The notes under the pieces were generated by a model. That model was given only the letters and a program-made list of their open reading frames with translations. It made no database searches and was not told the DNA's origin. Both the position numbers and the translations under genes were made by a program. From Brevundimonas sp. (GTDB taxonomy: Bacteria > Pseudomonadota > Alphaproteobacteria > Caulobacterales > Caulobacteraceae): 64,000 nt of DNA. The DNA lies in the NCBI GenBank assembly GCA_004296955.1, contig SCVB01000042.1, positions 62,001 to 126,000 on the forward strand, given 5' to 3'. Numbering within the stretch: position 1 is the first letter of the stretch; every line of letters begins with the position of its first letter. This document shows, piece by piece, positions 61,012-64,000 of this stretch.

Positions 61012-62768
61012 GTTGAAGAACAGCCGGAGCAGCGCGGGTGCGGGGTGATCTGCGTCGTGGTCCACCTCGGCAGTATGCGGTTCACGTCGTCCACCAACTC
61101 CAAGGTCGCCAGCGACCAATCCCCCGACTTGCGCGCGCCCGGGGCAAGGACCTCGATGGCGCTGCGGACCAATTCGAGCGACACCTCCTGAAGGTCGAAC
61201 GCTCCGCCGGTGAAAGTCGGCGCGTTGCAGCCAACCGGCGTCATCGTGCCCGCCGGGTCAACAGGAGGGATGGGCAGGGAACGATCGTGCCAGTGCTCGT
61301 CTAGGCAGACGCGGCATCCGGCCTTGTCAGTATTGAACCGCGCTACCACTCCTCCGGCCGCGCCCTCGGTTGCGTGCCCCATGATGTAGGGCTTGCCCAT
61401 TTCGCGACAGAGCAGTGCAAGAGCCTGCTGACATTCAGTCGAGGCTGAGGCGTCTACAACTACGTCCGTCCGGGCAACCAACTCCCGCAGCCAAGCCACG
61501 GGATGGTGATCGGCCTCTCGGGCCAATGCGATATCAGAGACGGTCGCGCCCAGTCGGCGGAAGTAGCCTTTGACCTCGGCGGTAGGATAGTTGCGGGCAA
61601 GGTGGAACTGCAGCGCATGAGCTTTGGGCAGACCCCACACCTCTCGCCCCAGTGCCCAACGAACGCCATTTCCAGGTTCAACGCGATCACCGTCGATGAT
61701 CTCCAGTCGACCCAAGCCGGCGCGAACGAGGTCCTGCGCCACGAAACATCCGATCGCGCCGGCACCGACGAGCAGCGCAGACTTTGACTGGAGGCTTTCG
61801 GCCACGGTCACGCGCGCTAGAACGTCCGGAGCATATCTGAGGCCCGTGACCAGTCTGTTTTCCCAGCCGGACGGCCGACGACGCGACACGACGAACAGAC
61901 AGCCCGGGCCGTTGCTCCCGTATTCAATTTCTTCGTCGAAAACGATCACCGTCAAAATGGCCGCTCCGGCCGCTATCTCACCCATCTTCTGGCGCAGGCG
62001 CGGCTGCAGGGCGACTGCCTTGTCGATGGCGGTTTCCGCCGCTGCAAACAGCGAGTCGGCATCGTCTACAGCGCTCGGGGTCAGGTGCACCCATCGCCCC
62101 ATCACGAGGGCTTCGCCCTCCAAACTCTTCCAAGGGGTGAATGGCGGTGCGAGCCAGGGTTTACCGTTCAACGGTTCAACGGATCGCAGCACGGCCTCAA
62201 ACGTCTCCGGTCCGAAAGGGCGAGCCCGAAGGGTGAATTTCGCAATGCCCACGCCCGTGGCGGGGACGGCCTGCTGCGCATCGAAAATGACGACGGAATG
62301 CTCTTCCGCCTGGTGGACGAAGTAGTTGCTGAGCGGGTCGGGGGTATGCTCTTCGAGCGACCGGGCATCCTCTCGCCGATGCTCGGCGTGAGCCAAAGCC
62401 GCCTCGAACACCTTCGGCAGTTGCTCGGCGATAAGGTCAGCGACTCGCTCATTGGGTCGCCACTCCCCCGAGTCCTGAGTCAGGAGGCACAGTGTGCCGA
62501 AAACCGGGTCTTGATGCCTCGCCAGCTTAAGCTCGGGGGCGGAAACATGGGCGCGACCGTAGGGGTGAAAAGGCGAGTAGCCGACGCGCAGCCGAACTGG
62601 GCCCGGGTGCGGCCAGTCGACTTCGAGGATCAGATAGCCATCCTTCTGATAAGCGATCGTGGTGGACGCGCCGTGCTGGTCGAACGCGGCGAGTTCGGAC
62701 TGGAGGAGGCCGGGGTAGCGCAGCCACCAGTCCAGAGGCTCCGACTGGAGCTGCGCTTTTCCGTGCAT
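61008..62768 (-). CDS. E2-E1 fusion: ubiquitin-like conjugation enzyme (Cap2/ThiF-like)
   Basis: 586 residues from ATG 62768, 1 bp after the stop of the small peptide gene. The N-terminal ~130 residues are a prokaryotic E2 domain with candidate catalytic Cys94 in FGTLCLL and a following W-x-P...EQLP helix. A linker region (about 150-320) precedes a ThiF/E1 adenylation domain with LLVGAGAIG (about 333-341), the DGDRVEPGN acidic strand and Arg/Lys substrate residues. Candidate E1 Cys514 lies in PVGCNAPTFTG, and two CxxC pairs (485/488 and 580/583) probably bind zinc. The order E2 then E1 is that of CBASS Cap2. No internal break is seen. Confidence 0.9.
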   Translation of the reverse strand: MHGKAQLQSEPLDWWLRYPGLLQSELAAFDQHGASTTIAYQKDGYLILEVDWPHPGPVRLRVGYSPFHPYGRAHVSAPELKLARHQDPVFGTLCLLTQDSGEWRPNERVADLIAEQLPKVFEAALAHAEHRREDARSLEEHTPDPLSNYFVHQAEEHSVVIFDAQQAVPATGVGIAKFTLRARPFGPETFEAVLRSVEPLNGKPWLAPPFTPWKSLEGEALVMGRWVHLTPSAVDDADSLFAAAETAIDKAVALQPRLRQKMGEIAAGAAILTVIVFDEEIEYGSNGPGCLFVVSRRRPSGWENRLVTGLRYAPDVLARVTVAESLQSKSALLVGAGAIGCFVAQDLVRAGLGRLEIIDGDRVEPGNGVRWALGREVWGLPKAHALQFHLARNYPTAEVKGYFRRLGATVSDIALAREADHHPVAWLRELVARTDVVVDASASTECQQALALLCREMGKPYIMGHATEGAAGGVVARFNTDKAGCRVCLDEHWHDRSLPIPPVDPAGTMTPVGCNAPTFTGGAFDLQEVSLELVRSAIEVLAPGARKSGDWSLATLELVDDVNRILPRWTTTQITPHPRCSGCSST

Positions 62769-62769
62769 G

Positions 62770-62952
62770 TCAGCCCACCGGGCGGTGCGACGGCGGATGG
62801 CTGGGCACCGGCGGACCATCGGGACGGCCGGGGGTGTGGCTCGGCGGGCCGTTCGGAACGTCGGGTTGAGTCGGGTGATCGGGATGGCCCGGATTCTCCG
62901 GGCGACCCGGCTTGTCCGGGTGATCCGGCTTCTCAGGCTTGTTGTTCGACAT
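62770..62952 (-). CDS. 60-residue Pro/His/Asp-rich peptide with C-terminal glycine
   Basis: ATG at 62950-62952 with GAGG 6 nt upstream. The product is almost entirely Pro, His, Asp, Gly, Lys and Ser in short repeats (KPDHPDKPGRPENPGHPDHP is typical), so it should be disordered, and it ends PSHRPVG with glycine as the last residue. It is the first gene of the E2-E1/JAB operon, with its stop 1 bp before the E2-E1 ATG. No ubiquitin-fold pattern is visible. Candidate modifier or substrate of the E1; this is inference from position and the terminal Gly. Confidence 0.65.
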   Translation of the reverse strand: MSNNKPEKPDHPDKPGRPENPGHPDHPTQPDVPNGPPSHTPGRPDGPPVPSHPPSHRPVG

Positions 62953-63004
62953 GGCGTACCTCGGTCGGTTGTTGAAACGCAGGACCAAGGTCCGGCGAGT
63001 CATG

Positions 63005-63071
63005 AAACCCGGAATCGGGTTTGTGGTCAAGGGAAACAGTTAATGCGCTTATCTCACAAACATATTGTTTG
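63005..63071. promoter_or_regulatory. Divergent control region of E2-E1 operon and XRE/ImmA pair
   Basis: AAACCCG-GAAT-CGGGTTT (63005-63022, perfect 7-bp arms, containing a GAATC site) lies on the operon side just past a TTGACC read leftward (63030-63025). CAAACA-TAT-TGTTTG (63057-63071, perfect) lies on the XRE side, next to TTGACA at 63077-63082, with a further CAAACA at 63100-63105. Both look like HTH repressor sites. Confidence 0.6.
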
Positions 63072-63112
63072 CGGTGTTGACAGTCCGGGCGGCTCGGACC
63101 AAACAATCTTTC

Positions 63113-63448
63113 ATGGCCGCTGATCCCCGTTACCTAGCATTCGGCGAGGCGATGGCCGTGCGCCGAGAGCATCTGCGGATGACGCAGGCTGAGCTGGCGA
63201 GCCGCGTGAGCCTTTCGCGGGCGTCCATCGCGAATATCGAACGGGGGCGGCAAAGCGTGCTTCTTCATCACGCCTGCGACATCGCGGTGGCACTGGGCTT
63301 GGCGGTCACCGACTTGCTGCCCGCTCCGACGAAAAGCACGATTGAAGATCGAGCACTGTCAGTGTCGAATCCGGTAAGCCCGAAAGCTCACGCTCAGATC
63401 AATGATCTGATCGCCACAGCATTGGCTTCGGCCAAAGTTCGACCGTGA
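63113..63448 (+). CDS. XRE-family HTH repressor (CapH/antitoxin-like)
   Basis: 111 residues from ATG 63113. The HTH spans about 15-60: AVRREHLRMTQAELASRVSL and SRASIANIERGRQSVLLHH. The C-terminal part is helical. The stop overlaps the GTG of the ImmA-type gene (GTGA). Such pairs act as Xre-peptidase switches in mobile elements and, as CapH-CapP, in front of CBASS operons. The palindromes upstream are its likely operators. Confidence 0.88.
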   Translation: MAADPRYLAFGEAMAVRREHLRMTQAELASRVSLSRASIANIERGRQSVLLHHACDIAVALGLAVTDLLPAPTKSTIEDRALSVSNPVSPKAHAQINDLIATALASAKVRP

Positions 63449-63969
63449 GCGCGGCCGATGTCGGATTCGCGAGGGAATCTGCACGCGCCTTGCTGCTTGA
63501 AGTGGGGGTGAAAGCCGCCCCGGTTCCCATCGAGCGGATCATCAAGTCACGGGGCATCATTCTGCAGTACGCTCCGCTGTCCGATGAGTTATCCGGAATG
63601 GCGTATATCCGCGGCGGCGTCGGCATTATCGGAGTGAATGCCTTGCATCATCCGAACCGACAGCGGTTCACCGCGGCGCATGAGCTTGCTCATCATCAGC
63701 TACACCCCGAGCACCTTCGCGCTGAGGTGCACGTCGACAAGGTCTTTCGGGTGCTCCACCGCGATAGCCGGGCGAGCCTAGGCGTCGACACCAAAGAGGT
63801 AGAAGCGAATGCTTTCGCCGCAGAACTGCTAATGCCGCAATTTTTGCTGAGAGATCTCGTGGACCCTGACGGCTTGGACGTGGACGACGATGACAGGATC
63901 GAAGCCTTGGCGCGCAAGTTCCGGGTGAGCCCGTCCGCTATGCGCTATCGGCTTGGCGCCTGGGACTAG
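63445..63969 (+). CDS. ImmA/IrrE-type metallopeptidase (CapP-like)
   Basis: 174 residues. The zinc site HELAH (His79, Glu80, His83) lies in the classic FTAAHELAHHQLHPEH context, with the third ligand in EVEANAFAAELLMP (about 120-134). The family cleaves the partner XRE repressor after DNA damage or ssDNA signals. GTG start overlapping the XRE stop. After its stop only ~30 bp remain in the window. Confidence 0.92.
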   Translation: MSAADVGFARESARALLLEVGVKAAPVPIERIIKSRGIILQYAPLSDELSGMAYIRGGVGIIGVNALHHPNRQRFTAAHELAHHQLHPEHLRAEVHVDKVFRVLHRDSRASLGVDTKEVEANAFAAELLMPQFLLRDLVDPDGLDVDDDDRIEALARKFRVSPSAMRYRLGAWD

Positions 63970-64000
63970 AGCGCCGCCTTGGGCTTCGTGGTTTACGACA

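Larger units (their letters stand above)
49054..64000. mobile_element. Integrative, mobilizable genomic island (right end outside window)
   Basis: Left boundary is a 45-bp duplicate of the 3' part of tRNA-Arg(ACG); next to it is a tRNA-type tyrosine integrase. The content is accessory: Fic, helicase-nuclease with NYN protein, relaxase, excisionase-like HTH, several regulators, E2-E1/JAB operon, XRE/ImmA pair. The intact tRNA expected at the other end is not in the window, so the island is at least 15 kb. Confidence 0.75.

Noticed and set aside
60511-63969. Complete CBASS system
   Set aside because: E2-E1, JAB and CapH/CapP-like genes are present but no CD-NTase or effector is in the window, so calling it CBASS is not supported.

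Overview
The window looks like chromosomal DNA of an alphaproteobacterium of the Caulobacteraceae, most likely Brevundimonas or a close relative. The grounds are very high GC, a CcrM-type GAnTC cluster in front of dnaA, the rpsT-dnaA-dnaN-recF-gyrB order, TonB-dependent uptake, and Caulobacter-like DnaA, GyrB and Fpg. Genus is inferred from gene content, not from rRNA; no intact tRNA or rRNA gene is present.

1-23.4 kb is housekeeping DNA close to the replication origin: a secreted Ala/Pro-rich protein (cut by the window edge), typA, an OPT transporter, a cytochrome c', mutM, a DUF1697 protein, an enoyl-CoA hydratase, a BlaI/M56-peptidase regulatory pair, rpsT, dnaA, dnaN, an unknown gene, recF, gyrB, an orphan cytosine methyltransferase and a hybrid histidine kinase. 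Five intergenic gaps here hold paired, inverted arrays of 7-bp repeats whose sequence differs from gap to gap; the one between dnaA and dnaN carries a perfect DnaA box in its spacer.

23.4-37.4 kb is a potassium and low-oxygen module. A copB remnant and a two-gene small-protein operon face a complete kdp operon (small peptide, kdpF, kdpA, kdpB, TorF-type porin, kdpC, kdpD, kdpE). Their shared promoter region has a symmetric CATAAG-N5-CGTAAG array and a near-perfect Fnr/FixK box. A second, perfect Fnr/FixK box precedes a universal stress protein, a phosphoribosyltransferase and a PEP synthase.

37.5-48.9 kb is a catabolic cluster: acyl-CoA ligase, TetR regulator, TonB receptor, two cytoplasmic-type hydrolases, GPH/MFS transporter, hydroxyacyl-CoA-type SDR and a secreted type-B carboxylesterase. 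A shared 24-bp operator-like sequence lies before the ligase and before the receptor. It looks like a system for taking up, hydrolysing, CoA-activating and beta-oxidising an ester-containing acid.

From 49.05 kb to the right end lies an integrated, mobilizable island. It starts at a 45-bp copy of the 3' half of tRNA-Arg(ACG), followed by a tyrosine integrase, and carries Fic, an NYN protein coupled to a RecB-like nuclease/Upf1-like helicase, a relaxase and HTH regulators. Its most interesting part is a tight operon: a 60-residue proline-rich peptide ending in glycine, an E2-E1 fusion, and a JAMM/JAB isopeptidase. Divergent from it is an XRE/ImmA-type pair resembling the CapH/CapP regulators of CBASS. 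No CD-NTase is in the window, so this is either a ubiquitin-like conjugation system with an unusual modifier or part of a defence locus that continues past 64 kb.
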